From the NCBI GenBank assembly GCA_047967505.1, contig CM106541.1: DNA of 64,000 bases. The stretch is one strand, 5' to 3'. The notes under the pieces are model-generated. The model was not told the DNA's origin. It saw only the letters and a list, made by a program, of their open reading frames with translations, and made no database searches. Both the position numbers and the translations under genes were made by a program. Numbering within the stretch: position 1 is the first letter of the stretch; the number at the start of each line of letters is the position of its first letter. Source of the DNA: Dipteris shenzhenensis. Taxonomy: Eukaryota; Polypodiophyta; Polypodiopsida; Gleicheniales. Below, piece after piece: positions 1 through 11,780 of this stretch.

Positions 1-584
1 CTCACAGTCATAGTAGTGGCCTCACAAAGCTTCTTAGCACATTCTAAAAAACCACTTTAAAAAGTTATTTCCCTTTTATATGAATATGAACTTCACGTTT
101 TGAAATGAGCAATGCAAATTTCAGATTGCAAATGAGCAAATTTCAAATTACAAATGAGCAATACAAACTAAACATTGGAAACAATCTATAAAGATCGCAT
201 GAGTCCTACAAATTTAACATTGGTAACAATCTATAAAGATTGCATGAGCAATACAAATTTGACATTGGAAACAAGTAATAAAAACTTGAATTAAACACTA
301 AAGACATTAGAATGGGCAATACAACTTAAAATTAACAATGAGCATAAATAAATTAGCTTTACCATGGTTTTGTAAATGTTGAAATATGAAGTGATATCTC
401 CATTTTGCTTGTTTTCTCTTTAATTTATCATTTATAAGTTATCAAGTTTTATAACGTTAGTTATGGGGTTGCTCATCATAGGATAGGCATCCACAAGTGT
501 AGTCTAGGGCCTCAAGCAATAATTTGATGAGACTAGGCACAAGCAAAGGGTCACAACCCATATGAAATAATATATGATGATATC
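1..584. repeat. AT-rich spacer with a 45-bp tandem repeat
   Basis: Two near-identical 45-bp units begin at 171 and 216, and a partial third begins at 261. Each starts with AACATTGG and contains CAATCTATAAAGAT. The rest of this stretch is AT-rich, with scattered GAGCAATACAAA motifs, and I see no coding signal in it. Confidence 0.7.
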
Positions 585-800
585 ATGGAGTTCTCTAAGC
601 ATGAAGAGATCCTCCTTCTAGGTGACTTCAATCCACGTATGGGGGGAAAACAACTGGGTCTACTAGATTTTGTATTTGATCCCCTCAAAGTAATAGAGAT
701 GGATGCAACAGAGCTTGGGATAGTGAGTCACTCAAAGGATGCACCACATGTGATAGGGTATGGGTGCTTGAGGGGGTCACTATGTAAAAACCCCATATAG
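585..800 (+). pseudogene. LINE endonuclease (EEP fold) fragment
   Basis: The 71-codon frame starts with residues reading ILLLGDFNPRMGGKQ. This matches the GDFN motif of the apurinic-type endonuclease/exonuclease/phosphatase domain at the N-terminus of LINE ORF2, which nicks target DNA in the nucleus before reverse transcription. Only the central part of the domain is open. The usual downstream SDH motif is not in frame. It lies about 1.2 kb upstream of a decayed reverse transcriptase on the same strand, in the order expected for one element. The endonuclease assignment rests on one motif plus this context. Confidence 0.6.
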
Positions 801-1974
801 CACGTGTGATCAAGGGGTATTTAGAAAACCCTCTACCTATGGATTTTTAAAACCTATGTACACCGCTTCTATAAAATTTGAGATGATAAAAGTACCCCTT
901 AGGTATGGAAATTGTCACTTTTTGAATTAACCCCCCCTTATTATGTATATTTTCTGTAATTCCATAAAAATATAAAACCCCTTTTATTTGTTGTACACGC
1001 TATCTTACATATTGCTTAGTGATGCCCTCGGGTAACAGTGACACTTACTAGAGATGGGAGCAATACATGACTTGATCATATACAATAGACTTGAGAGATG
1101 GAGGGGGGGACAAGTACAATGGATTACTTAATGCGTTCCCCATCCTTTGTGTCATGAGTACATGACTTTACTATCCCTCCCCCCACTTGGTACTGACCAC
1201 TCCTATCTGGCATTCAGCATCTCGATTACCATGCCAACCATACGACGAGATTCTCTTGGCCCCATCCATGTCTAGATACACTTTGACGATGTCTTAATGG
1301 AATCAATGTGAGCCACTTGTCTCATGAGCTACCAACCTCCGTTTGAGATGATGCAGACCTTGCCTTGGACACTCTTGTATCAATGGTTTAGGATGTTGCC
1401 ACCGAATCATTCCCCATGACTCAATCCATAGAGTGCCCCCCAATTGGAAAGATCTATCAAAAACCATGGTTTGATGATGAGTGCCGAGAGATGAGATCTC
1501 ACCTCATACACACGTAGTAATGACACTCAAACTATAGTGGATCTCACATCACCTAACATGTCATGAGAGGTAGGCTTTCCTCTCTCATAGCATGGGATGA
1601 GGTGATCTGATCTTTTTGAGGAGGGGACCCCACTATTGCATGGGGGCTTCCCTTTGAGGGGAAGACACCTATCCCCATCATAGATTTGGGTGTCTGGCAC
1701 ACATACACAACATTGCTCTATGATGTCCTAATCCATGAACCACCTGATATGTCCTCCTTGCCCAATTCCCACTAATCCATCTTGTTCACCGCATTGTGTG
1801 GGCTTCATAACTGAAGAGTCCAAGACCCTAAGGGGCTACAGACTGAGCAATTTTTGCATGGACAAGAGGACTGGTCCCCATTGTTAGTGCAAATATTCAA
1901 TTATGTTGTATGCCATGGCTTCCCCCTGCTTGGAGTACCACCACCAGCATCTCGATACACAAAGCAAGGGATCC

Positions 1975-2660
1975 CATGGACACTAAGAACTACAACACTC
2001 TCATGATTGGTCGCACATTGGCCAAGATTTATAGATCGGTACTAGAGAGAGAGATTAGCTCCTACATAGAGGCATAGGGACAACAAGCTCTGGCATAAGC
2101 TAGGTTCTGAAGGTAGTATTCTACTATTGACCACATCTTCACTCTATAGGCCATCATTAAGGAGGCAAGATAGAGATCCTAGAAATTCTATGCTTGCTTT
2201 ATAGACTTTTGGAGGGGTTTTGATGCAGGTACCATATGATTAGGAGACTTCAAGAGATGTAGATCCCACGAGAAATGATTTGGGGGGTGATGAAACTGTA
2301 TGAGTCAGTCAAGGGGAGAGTCTTTGGGATCTACATTGATGAGACCTTCATTGATTTCCTAGGAGGTGAGGGATAATTCCTTGTTGATCTGATGACACAG
2401 ATATTTTTGTATGCATATGACAAAGTCCTCATATCTACTTTAGTATAACAGGCCTACAGAGACATCCAGAGTCCCTAGAGGTGTTTTCCAAGGAGAGAGA
2501 CTTGACAGTCAACCTTGGCAAGACCAAGTTTATGATTTTCAACACTTCATTAGCAATTTCACTTACAGAGGGGAGCCGATGGAGATCATGCAGTCACACA
2601 CTTATCTAGAGGCAGTCTTTTTAATGATGACTCATATAGCTAGGACATTGCTTACAGGAG
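1975..2660 (+). pseudogene. LINE A reverse transcriptase domain, decayed
   Basis: RT blocks appear in order across shifting frames. First comes GDPMDTKNYNTLMIGRTLAK (from about 1,975). Next is STIDHIFTL near 2,130, then KFYACFIDFWRGFDAG near 2,190, where the first catalytic Asp of the usual DF.KAFD block is recognisable. REMIWGVMKLYESVKGRV follows near 2,270. FLYAYDKVLIS near 2,405 is the YADD box with one Asp missing, and ERDLTVNLGKTKFMIF is near 2,500. This enzyme copies element RNA at the nicked target. Here it is inactive, because in-frame stops separate the blocks and the active-site box reads YAYD rather than YADD. Confidence 0.75.
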
Positions 2661-3070
2661 GGTAGAGAATTCTAGCTGGGCTATAGCAACAATGCTTTCA
2701 GGAACACTTCTAGGACCCCCCAACAAAGGGATGGCTATTTGATACACTAGTGAGGTCGACAACCATGTATACAACACCCTTCTGGGGGGGTTATCTCTTA
2801 GCAACAACTAATTGGCAAAGATTTGAGAGGCTACTGAGTGATTATGCACTCCAGGATGATTTGGAGTAATCCCTCATTAAATAGTATAGGTAGAGTTCGC
2901 CATGACATTGATGCCATCCTTTAGACAGTGACACATCTTCAAACAATTTGGGCTTTGCTTACTTGGGTAGTCTCAAGGTTGGCACTAGATTCATCCAAAC
3001 AATTGGCTGAGAGAGGGGTTAGCACAACCTGGTACACATGCATATCCAAATAGTGTGCTAGTCAAGGTAT

Positions 3071-3890
3071 TATTTCTCTCTCTACACTATTTTAGAGATG
3101 AACCCTTGAGATGTTTTGGAGGGAGTTTTGTTCTTCTCCACCCTTGCATGGTCACTAAGAGGCTCATTGAGAGAGGTCTTTCCTTACAATTGGAGCTAGG
3201 CCACTACTCAACATACACTCTTGTCTTGGACTGTCACTTACGTTGCTACCTAAACAGGGTTAACAACTCCTGTGGAGGACCAATTTGATTATCCACGTCC
3301 TCTAGTATGAGCTACTTTGAGTTTGTTGTGCCAATATGTTGTCACTTTATGGCTACTATAGAGTTTGTCGCTTGTAGAATTCTATAGAAACATTTGACCT
3401 TCTTTGGATGTGCCTATTGTTGTTGAAGTAATCTTTGCATCGGCCTACTTTTTCCTATGGTCAAAGCTTGTTGAAGAAGCTGAGTTCTTAATCAATTCAC
3501 TTGTACAAATCTCTATATGGTTGTTGCCTTTTGTTGTTGCAGAGTTGCTTTGCTTTGCTTTGCTGGTTGTAGTAAAGTGGGTTGTGCAATTGTTATGGGT
3601 CTCCATTTAGGGGGGGGGGGGGTGTATTTTATCTTGAGAGTAGTGAGTCCCATGGGTATACTTTTTAACAATTTGATAAATTTCCATGATTATATCTATA
3701 ATCTTGGCATGTAGGTCCATATGTTGGTAGGCCTTGCGCTTCATTTTTCTTATTTGGCATCTTCTTTGAACTTATTAGATGTCTTCTATTATACTAAATG
3801 GGGGCGGGCTCCAAGAATTTTGAGAACTTGGGTGTTTTTCCTAGAGATAAGGATGAGGCTATCATAGTAGAGACAAGGATGAGGTTGCCG
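3071..3890. other. Unassigned stretch after LINE A
   Basis: Short open frames of 65-77 codons occur near 3,055-3,714, but none shows a motif I recognise. There is an 11-base G run near 3,610. It may be the divergent tail of LINE A, but the second copy (49.1-50.7 kb) cannot be aligned here by eye. Confidence 0.4.
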
Positions 3891-3893
3891 ATG

Positions 3894-4185
3894 ATGAGGC
3901 TTATGACTTGTACTTACAATCGTTTTTCAATTGGTGATTTTTTAGTGTAGCTTGATGGTGCTGGTAGTGCCAAAACCCCGATTTATTGTACTTTTCTTAT
4001 GTTAATTTGTGAAGATGCTAGAGGTTGTCAAAGGACAAGGATGAGGCTTATGACTTGTATTTATGATAGTTTTTTCAAATGGTGCTTTTTAGGTGCAACT
4101 TGGTGATGCTAGTAGTGTCAATACCCCGAGTTGTGTACTAGCTTCTTGTGATGATTTGTAATGATGTTAGTTGAAGATGTCTATG
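3894..4185. repeat. Diverged 147-bp tandem duplication
   Basis: Units starting at 3,894 and 4,041 share ATGAGGCTTATGACTTGTA, then TGGTGCTGGTAGTG / TGATGCTAGTAGTG, and ACCCCGA followed by a similar tail. Divergence is substantial, so the duplication is old. No coding function is apparent. Confidence 0.6.
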
Positions 4186-4879
4186 GATCCATTTTGCTAT
4201 TAGCAACTTCCTATTTTCACATATGGATTGTGCAAGTGTGCTCTTAGAGTTTGTTAAGTGCAAGCTTGTGCTACCGAAAACAAATACTTTAATCTGATCA
4301 TCTATTTATCGTGGGACTATGTGCTCTTTGTAGAATTGAGTACCTGAGCTTTTTGTGCCCTTCAATACTCAATGGGATTTTATTTATGCATCTATTATTT
4401 TTATATGGGGAAGGCTTGTGTGTGCTTGTTCACCTAACCTATGTTACTAAATGTGCAAACTTATTGGGTTTTAGGATTTGAAAGATCCATATCCTATGTG
4501 TTATTCATTGCTCCATGTTGTGGAACTTTCTTGTGATAAACTACAATGGTTAGCATACAAGCCATGATGAATGCTTTTCAACATTGAAAAAAGTCAAAAC
4601 TCAAAAGAACATGTGTTCATAGCCAATGGGAATCCAGGAAGTGTTCACGCTACAAGATCAATACTAGTTTGAAGTAATTCAAGCCAAATTAAAGATGTTA
4701 TACATGTGCTAGGCTTAACACAATTTTTTTTCAGTAGGTCACATAGTTGATAATGATCATGATGATTTTTTCAACAAATGAGTTACTTGTTGCCCAAGGT
4801 ATCAAAGTTGAAAGGCTACACTAACTTATGATCACAAGAGGCAAATGCTATAGAACAAAGCAATCATGATGCAGTAAGC
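4186..4879. other. Unassigned, possibly the gag-protease part of a decayed copia
   Basis: There is no recognisable motif here. Its position directly upstream of a copia pre-integrase block on the same strand makes degenerate gag-protease sequence possible, but nothing supports this directly. Confidence 0.3.
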
Positions 4880-5620
4880 ATTCTTTAGCACAAATATTAT
4901 GGACACTTGAATTATAAAAGTCGTGTTTTCATGAAGCAAAACAACATTCCCCAAGGACTACCTTCATTGTAGTGTCGAAATCAAGTGTGTGAATTTGAGC
5001 AAGCAACATTAGACTCCTTCTACAATTTGAATCACAGGCCATAAATGTCCTTTACTTAGTGCACACTAACATTTGGGGATCATTAATTTGGCAAAAATCA
5101 AGTGTGTGAATTTTGGGCAAGCAACATTAGACTCCTTCTACAATTTGAATCACAGGCCATAAATGTCCTTTACTTAGTGCACACAAATATTTGGGGATCA
5201 TTAATTTGGCAAAAAGTCTTATTACATCACTTTTATGAATGCCCATGAAAGGAATATGTGGACTTATTTATTGGAAGAGGAATAAAAGGCCTTTGAGTAT
5301 TTTCAAGATTTCAAATCCCTTGTTGAGAAACAAGTTGTTAACACATCAAGACACTAAGATGCAATAATGGCGATGAGTATCAATCTCAATTATTTAATAA
5401 ATTTTTGCAGATAAAATGGTAACAAAAGAGAATTTACATGTAGATACACTACTTGACATAATGGTGTGCAGAATGCAAAAATAGAGCTATTGCAAATACT
5501 ACCTATTGTATGATCGATGAAAATCAGCTTACAAACTCTTATTGAATAGAATCTTCAACATTTCCATTTATCTTATGAATAAAAGCCTGAGGGCTAAGTG
5601 CCCAAGGCCCATGTTGCTAA
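4880..5620 (+). pseudogene. Ty1/copia pre-integrase and integrase core, decayed
   Basis: Stop-broken frames give the gag-pre-integrase pattern LWHKYYGHLNYKS, then NIPQGLP, a first-catalytic-Asp region seen as LVHTNIWGS (normally HTDIWGP), TLRCNNGDEY (normally LRSDNGGEY), and CAECKNRAIANTTYCM (the ..GVAERKNRTI block with the third catalytic residue). These are the zinc-binding and catalytic regions of copia integrase, which inserts the cDNA. Two catalytic Asp positions are substituted and many stops intervene, so it is a relic. RT and LTRs of this copy were not found nearby. Confidence 0.7.
4980..5215. repeat. 117-bp tandem duplication inside the copia integrase relic
   Basis: The units begin at 4,980 and 5,097 and are almost identical (ATCAAGTGTGTGAATTT through GGCAAAAA). 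The copied segment spans the zinc-finger-to-first-catalytic-residue part of the integrase relic. The low divergence means it arose after the element had decayed. Confidence 0.85.
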
Positions 5621-6083
5621 TAGCAATGATAAGACTTAATAACCATGAAAATTGGCAAGGACAGCTTAGATCGCGTGGCTAACCACACGGTCCTTCATCT
5701 CAATGAGCTTGACGAAGTCCTGTAAGCACCTCCTTGTAGCAGCAAGAAATGCCTTGGACCCTAAGAGCTCTATTCGGCCCGTGTTGGAAGACTACTCTGT
5801 TTCTTACCTCCCAAACCCTTAGCACGACCACCGCACAAAGGTACGGCCAAGTCACTACCAAACTTGAGGGAAGCTTCTCCATATCCCCTAACAATAGGAT
5901 ACTCCATTGATGGCCAATGACGAACCTGGCCATTAGCCTCGAATTCCTCACAACAGCTTCTAATTTACCCCACGCCTTCCTAACCATCAAGCATCTCCAA
6001 AGGAGATGCCTCATATCTTCCAATGCACCTTTGCAAATTGGGCAATTCGGGTTAACTTGAACACGTTTGCCAAACGACCCTAG
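5621..6083 (-). pseudogene. LINE ORF2 C-terminal zinc-binding region (zf-RVT)
   Basis: Reading leftward from about 6,083 the frame gives PNCPICKGALEDMRHLLWRC, then a Trp-rich tail (RKAWGKLEAVV..., RVWEVRNRVVFQHG). The C-x2-C...H..C spacing with following LW.C is the RVT zinc-binding domain found at the end of plant LINE ORF2. It is the 3' part of a LINE only. Upstream (above 6,083) the frame passes into purine-rich low-complexity sequence, so the element is 5'-truncated. It is related in type to, but not obviously the same subfamily as, the LINEs at 18.6 and 41.7 kb. Confidence 0.75.
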
Positions 6084-6840
6084 AGTGGCGATGGAGGAGC
6101 AAGGTAGAGGGGAGAGGAAGAGGCTAAGTGAGGAGACGTTGAGTGAGAGGAGAGGGAGCGGGAGAGGAGAGACTGAGTGAGGGAGGCAGAGGGAAGCAAG
6201 AGAGGCGGAGGGAGAGAGGGAGAGGCAGCGAGGCATGGAAGGATAGGTTAATTTTATCATTAAAGTTTATGTGGGCTCTAAAGTTAGGTTAATTATGTCC
6301 CATTGCGCTCTAAACTAATTAGTTAATTGTGAATAGGTCCCCCCAACGAAACTTTTATCTTCAATTAATTAATTTGACTATGTTTGGGATGTCGTGATGC
6401 TCAATTAATGCAATCTTTGTGTTTTTGGGGGTCTGCGATCAATTAATGTAAGGTTTTCAATTAATGCAAGGTCTGTGTGTCTTTTGGGGACCACGATCGA
6501 CAGGTGGCTTCTTCCAGAAGCTTTCCAATGTAGAAGCTTCTTGGCCGTTGGGTATAAGAGGAGGAGGGGGGGGGCGATAGAGTGGAGGCAAGGGGGTTGT
6601 GAAGCCCTCCTTAATAGAAGAAGGAAGAGAAGGGGAGAAAGGGGGGAGAGAGGAGTGGGGAGGAGGAAGGAGCGAGCAGAGGAGTGGGAAGGAGGAAGGA
6701 GGGAAGTGGAGGTAGCGGAGGAAGAAGAGCAGGAAGTGGAGGCAAGGGAGGCAGCGTGACAAGGGGAGGAGGGGCGAGATTACTTCGCATGAGGGGGAGG
6801 ATGAGATATATATAATTCTCATTAAGTGCATTAAGTTAAT
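6084..6840. repeat. Purine-rich low-complexity blocks
   Basis: Two G/A-rich blocks (6,085-6,240 and 6,555-6,800), built from GAGG/AGAGGG-like words, flank an AT-rich stretch with ATTAATTAAT-type words. Open frames here (for example 6,457-6,831 minus) consist of Ser/Pro/Leu or Arg/Glu runs produced by the base composition. Confidence 0.75.
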
Positions 6841-7389
6841 TAATTAATGTGCTTAGGAGCGTTTGCAAATAGGACCCCCCAGATTGAATGTGGGGCTATT
6901 AATTAATTTGTCTCACACAGGAGGGGGAGGTGCAGGTGATTAGGTAAGCGTTGGACTGAAAATTAAGGTGCAGATTAATAGTGTCGAGATATCTGCTCCT
7001 TAGATCATTCTAGATCTATACTGCCTAGAAGCTTCTCTCACCGCCTCTGGTACTGCCTTCTTCCAAAAAGTTTGGGCACTGCCTCTTGTGAAGTTGCTTT
7101 ATATATACGGGCAATTAGAGCAAGAGAGTGATAAGAGGTTCTTGCTATTGATGACTTCATTTTATTGAGGAGTATTTGCTGGAGGCTTCTCCACTTTACC
7201 ATGGCTCTATCCGCATCCTCTCTCCCCATCAACACTTGGAGAGATACTCAGGGTCCGGGTTCCCAACCCGACAGACAAAAATGCAACTCATTTTGATGCA
7301 AGAAGGGCTTTGGTAGTTGGTTTACTATGATCCTTGCAGAACCTGGCCTAACCTGGTGCTCTCTGCCTTGTATCCTCTGTATGAGCCCT
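6841..7389. other. No recognisable feature
   Basis: A 65-codon minus-strand frame lies at 7,038-7,235, with no motif I can name. It sits just beyond the LINE RT fragment on the same strand and may be a diverged downstream part of it. Confidence 0.3.
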
Positions 7390-7705
7390 CTGTATGAGCA
7401 TTGATGCTGACCTCTATAATCGATTCATAGATCTTGGCCATGCTAATCATGATAGTCTTGTAGTTTGTTGGGTCCATGGGGTCTTATGCTTTATGTATCA
7501 GGGCAATGGTGGTAGAGAGCTAGTTGGGGGGAAGCCGACACAGGCAAACTCGTGCCATGAAAGCGGCAAGGGTGTCAATCCCATGGATTACATACTCAGC
7601 TTGTAATCCATCATGATTCCTTGACCACCCATTCTTCAAACAAAATACTTTCCAAACCAGGCTTTCCTGGCTTTTTGAACCACATGGGCTCGGCTTGGGA
7701 TGCAT
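7390..7705 (-). pseudogene. LINE reverse transcriptase N-terminal fragment
   Basis: From right to left the frame carries WSRNHDGLQAEYVIHG, AAFMARV, TIALIHKA, then DPMDPTNYKTIMISMAKIYE. This is the first part of a LINE RT (the P.HK.GDP.D..NYR.I.. block) and resembles the same block in LINE A at about 1,975. There is a stop between HKA and DPMD. Only about 100 codons survive. Confidence 0.65.
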
Positions 7706-8509
7706 TTTATCCAGTAGTTTTTTGGATGTCGAAAACTATTGGATGGAACATTCCACGTGCTAAAGAGGGTGGCAGATATGGCTGTAGGGATTTGCGACAA
7801 CTATGGGTGTGACAATGGGATCTAGAGGCTGGGATGGCCAATGAGACCAAGGAGTGAAACTATAGAGGACTGAGGGAAGGGGAGAGGACTTGAGCAAGGG
7901 AGGGATGTAGGCAAGAGGGGTGGAGATAAGAGGAGACAGTAAGGGTGGGGGAGGGGTAGATGAGATAACTAGAAGTGAGGAGGGATGTGTCATGGGGAGT
8001 GGAGATAGCATTGGGGTGAGGATGACATTGGTTGTCTTTGGTGTTGTTAGGACTTAGGACTGAAAGAGCAGATTGTAGTCTTAGCCTTTTGTGCTTTGCC
8101 AGTACAGCCTATCATGGAGCACATATCCTTGTCTGGGTCAATCTCCTCACAAGATGGTGCCGATGATGCCATTGTGCCGTTCGCCAAGACAGGTTGCCTT
8201 GGTTTGTTTTTAAAGATAGAGGGTGGGCAGGACTCGCTCATTATGATCTTGCCACTTCTAGGTGGGAGGAAATTTTGAATCAGTGTTTTCAAATTTTTGT
8301 TTACTAACGTCGACAGAAATCCGTTAAAGAGATCAACGTCAAAACTTCTATCAATGAAATTTTGCAAAAAAGATCAGTGTCTAAACTTCCGTCGATGGAA
8401 TTCTGTTGATGTCATGTTTTTCTTCTTGCACTTGAGAGCGTGAAACAACTATTTGCTTGAGGGAGAGCTCCTATTCAATATTCTTGCATTTGCTGCATGT
8501 TCTCCTTGT
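7706..8509. other. Unassigned, G-rich then mixed composition
   Basis: 7,860-8,000 is GGGA-rich. A minus-strand frame at 8,047-8,367 (106 codons, two scattered CysX pairs) shows no family resemblance that I can support. Confidence 0.35.
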
Positions 8510-8895
8510 GTTACTTGTGCTCATTCGTCGTCTTCTACTGGTTGTGGAAATTTTGGATTGCTCATTGAAGAGACCTTTATTGCCTTGAATTGTTTGTCTT
8601 AGCACATCCGTTGCTCAAAGTTTTCAAGCTGCGTGCTACAGCATGCCTGCCATTCAAGAGAGAGGATATGATATTTTTGAATTGTCCTTCACAACCCTTT
8701 GTCACACAGCACATTCGTCACTCAAGACAAAAGATAGAGCTATATGTCACAACCTGTCTGTAACAGCATATCCGTTGCCTTAAGAGGGATGCTTGAGAGA
8801 GATGCCTCTATCGCCTTGAGAGAGATGCCATCAAAGACCATTCACCATGGTTCTTCCATCACAATACGTCCATTGCCTTGAAGAGATGCCTCCGT
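8510..8895. repeat. Degenerate tandem array (left part), CCGTTGCCTTGAGAGAGATGCC type
   Basis: Irregular units repeat the words CGTTGCCTT(G/A)A, GAGAGATGCC and TCACAAC, with lengths of roughly 70-100 bp. The array stops at the copia B insertion and resumes after its target duplication at 12,770. The two parts were therefore continuous before the insertion. Confidence 0.65.
8891..8895. repeat. Target-site duplication of copia B (left), TCCGT
   Basis: The same 5 bases lie immediately after the 3' LTR at 12,770-12,774. A perfect 5-bp match at both outer LTR ends is the mark of one integration event. Confidence 0.85.
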
Positions 8896-10002
8896 TGTTG
8901 GAAAGGTCACCTCCCCATTTGTAAGCCCCCAAATGAGGAGAGCATGGGGGAGGGAGACCTAGGGCAAGACATGCCCAGAGAAAAGACAGAGAAGGGGCTG
9001 TCACATGTATAGCATGTGGGTTGCCATGTGGGCAGTACACCTCAGAATGTATCTGGCCAGAGATGGAGCCATTGGTGGTTGGAACAGTGGCAAAATGCCA
9101 CGTGGCAGATCTGCGTGGACAGGTCGCTGATGTCAGCAATAGGACGGCAGCCTGCAAAATGTATCGAGGTGCTGAACAGACTGGCAGGGGCTTCAGCTGG
9201 GCTGTATGCAGCTAGATATGGCGCAGCAAGAGGAGCTGTGGTGGCCATGGTAGGCCAGCCACATGGCCTTGGACTGCCTAAGGGAGGGGCCTTATATAGG
9301 CCTCCCTTGGGGCCAAGCAGCAGCCCAACAGAACTGACCATGTCGGCCAACAAGGGGCTCGTCACTAGTTTTGAGGGCCTTGTGCCCTACTTATGAGCCC
9401 CAAAAGGGGCCTGCAAAAGTCGGCCAACCCCTTCCTACCAGGTCGGTTTTAGGGCAGGAGTTGGGACCTATTAACAGAGGCATTTGGGCCTCACAAATGT
9501 ATTCCATCAGAGCGCATATGAGGCAGCAGAGGGAGCAGCACTCCGGCATCTTGTGAGCCCACATCCAAGTGGACACAGAGGGTGCAGAGCTGCAGACCTA
9601 GCACAGCCAGGGCTGCCCACCTAGGCCGACTTCCAGACAGCAAGGTGGAAAGGGATCAGGATGGAGAGTCTACATAAGCTTGACGAGGAGCACATGGACT
9701 CAGTGTTCTATAGATATCTGGCAAATAATAGAAGTACCTTTGGTGAGATCAAAGAACCAAGCTCTGGTGGGACTTTGGATCTCTCTCTTTTGTATTGTGT
9801 CTATTGTTTTGGACAGAAATATATTGTCTTGGTGATTTCTATATCTGGCTGGATCATTGTCTATTTACTAGTCTGCACATCTATCTGAAGCCCATAAGTT
9901 TAAGAAGTTTGTGATTCCGCCCACACCACACACTGTGTGATCTCTTGGGCTATTCTATAAGTCTTCCGTTATGCATACCCTCTGTTAAGTTTATTTCTAA
10001 CA
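8896..10002 (+). repeat. Copia B 5' LTR
   Basis: It runs from TGTTGG to TTCTAACA just before the primer site. A TATATA box is at 9,293-9,298. Its last 200 bases match 12,581-12,769, and most of it matches the inverted LTR at 12,968-13,840. Open frames inside it (9,016-9,396, 9,042-9,365 and others) are incidental. Confidence 0.8.
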
Positions 10003-10016
10003 TGGTATCAGAGCCC
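10003..10016 (+). promoter_or_regulatory. Copia B primer-binding site
   Basis: TGGTATCAGAGCCC directly follows the LTR. It is complementary to the 3' end of plant initiator tRNA-Met, the usual primer of copia elements. Confidence 0.9.
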
Positions 10017-10364
10017 AAGCTGGAGGCTCACTAGTGTGGGAGCTTGAAGGCAAGGACCTTGCTTAAGGATGACCTTGATTCAGGGCTCTAGGGAATCTAC
10101 TTCTACAATTGGAGGATTGTGCCCTTGCAAGGAGGGTGACTCAGGTTCGCGGTCAGGTGCGTGTACATAGTTTCTTACTTGGTTTCTACAGCAGGGGTGG
10201 TTTGGACATTTGTTGTGTGTGATTGCAGCAGGGATGTCAATGACAACATGCTCTTCAACCCCTGCTCTTCCTTCCTCCTCCTCCACTCATTTTCCTTCTT
10301 CTTTTACCCCCTAACTTCGGTGAGTCTGGGAAATTGGATGGGACTAACTATCCCTTGTGAAAGG

Positions 10365-10625
10365 TGAAGATCTGGAGTCATTTAGTGGCTTGAAAGCTGT
10401 GGAAAATCACATCGGGAGTGGATGCAAAGCTCGAGGACGTGTTGGATAAGAAGGGGATGATTCTGGTACCAATAGATGCAGAAGAACACGAAGCATGGGA
10501 GGACAAAGATGCCCAAGCCCTTGCGATGATCATTGAGACGACGGCGGATGCAGTGACTCCTCACATGTAGATGGCGGACACATCTGTTGAAGCATGGGCC
10601 ACTCTAAAGGATCTTATTTGGTTCG
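10365..10625 (+). pseudogene. Copia B gag fragment
   Basis: Across one frame the sequence reads VKIWSHLVA, then WKITSGVDAKLEDVL, EAWEDKDAQALAMII and SVEAWATLKDL. This is the helical start of copia gag (UBN2-type), where W...M...L, ..W...D..A...I and A...W..L mark the domain. A stop interrupts it after VA and again near PHM. Only about 80 codons are preserved, and no zinc knuckle is seen. Confidence 0.6.
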
Positions 10626-11237
10626 TTTGAAGCTTTGAGTCCATCACAGCCAAACGCATCTCTATCCAATGATCTACTATCTTGTGGCTTTGCTCCTAAT
10701 TCTATACCATTGGCACTGCTTCCCGTGTCTCTGGGCTACGAATACTTGTAAATTGGCTATTCAAGAAGGATATACTTGTGCGATTCAGATGCACACAATT
10801 TTGAATTCTAAATCGGTGATTCTTTCTGAGGTAGCGCAAGGTATTTTGCAAGGCGTAATCTTCTCTTATCCAGCATCGTTGAATGGGCATGCTACACGGA
10901 AACACAAGGTATTATGTGAGATGCATATTGTTATCAGTTCGTAATGGCATAATCTTGTCAACATCATTCGAACGTATTTTTCGGAGTTGGTCCTAGAGAT
11001 TGTCCTATCGAGGCACATAAGACGGCGATGCATATCTATTGGTACTCTGTCAACGGTGGCGCTTCTTCTGCTAGTTTCGATTGCCTGGTCTGTATTCATC
11101 TATTGATTCAAACAGCCTACTCTATAGCGTATTATTTTGACACGCTGGACACTTCAGATTCTGCTACGAATTGCTTTCAACAGAGCTTGGTTGATTGGGG
11201 TGATGCATTCGTTGATTGCTGCTCTCACCATGTTTAT

Positions 11238-11464
11238 CCTTAAGACAATTATTCTGATTCAACTGCTCGCATGAAACACATTGAAAATCATTATCATTAT
11301 GTACGGGATTGTCTTTCTGATGGCTTCATTGATCTCATCTATTGTCCATCTGAGGACAATGTGGCGGATATCCTCACCAAAGCCCTGTCAACAGATCTTT
11401 TCTTACGACATCGACATGGCTTGGGGATCAGAGACATTCTCACAATGTCAAGGGGGGTTGTGAA
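11238..11464 (+). pseudogene. Copia RNase H C-terminal tail
   Basis: The open stretch reads NYSDSTARMKHIENHYHYV, then LIYCPSEDNVADILTKAL and a closing LGI. The KHIE..YH.VR and .E..(V)ADI(L)TKAL words are the end of copia RNase H, which degrades the RNA strand during cDNA synthesis. The upstream RT and the first half of RNase H are missing. Confidence 0.75.
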
Positions 11465-11780
11465 GTGATTCACAATGACATTGTTTTCATGTACTCGCAT
11501 AGGTTGCATATCCATCTGGATGAATTTGTGCAACCATGGTACTTTAGGTACTGCAGGGTACACTTGAGATGTTTCCAGGGTACTTTCAGCCATATCTTTG
11601 AGGGGGGATTTGTAAGAGATTACAAAGATATGGTGTTGTAGGCATAAACTCAATCCGATGGTTGACCAGTGGTACTTGGGTACTATGTATACCAAGTACT
11701 TGTATTGTCCATCCAACGCCCGACTGTCCTTTTCTTCTCCACACTGTGCTCTCGTGATCTTGCCTAATGACCGCCGTCAA
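11447..11780 (+). repeat. Polypurine tract and LTR remnant of a different copia (LTR C)
   Basis: CAAGGGGGG just after the RNase H frame is a polypurine tract. TGTGAAGTGATTCAC after it looks like an LTR start. From 11,672 the word GTACTTGGGTAC...ATACCAAGTACTTGTA recurs in the copia D LTR at 30,533, which ends 102 bases later at its primer site. By that comparison LTR C ends near 11,780. It does not match LTR B, so the B element contains the 3' end of another copia. Confidence 0.55.

Larger units (their letters stand above)
585..3070 (+). mobile_element. Decayed LINE element A, copy 1
   Basis: A non-LTR retrotransposon relic runs left to right. It has an endonuclease fragment near 585, a linker reading KPWFDDECREMR near 1,460, a reverse transcriptase at about 1,975-2,660, and a C-terminal segment to about 3,070. 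It is broken by many stops and frameshifts. The 2,650-3,070 part is clearly related to 49,190-49,570, which is a second copy of the family on the same strand. The downstream end is not defined, because similarity to the second copy stops at about 3,070. The RT style, with a run like GDPMD..NY..LMIG..LAKIY, also matches the fragment at 7.4-7.7 kb. I did not assign the clade. Confidence 0.7.

Noticed and set aside
6457-6831. Open frames on both strands in the GA-rich block
   Set aside because: Arg/Glu/Gly runs on one strand and Ser/Pro/Leu on the other mirror the purine bias, and no motif is present.
9016-9576. Several overlapping frames of 60-126 codons
   Set aside because: They lie entirely inside the copia B LTR and are open on both strands. 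The related LTR at 12,968-13,840 does not preserve them.
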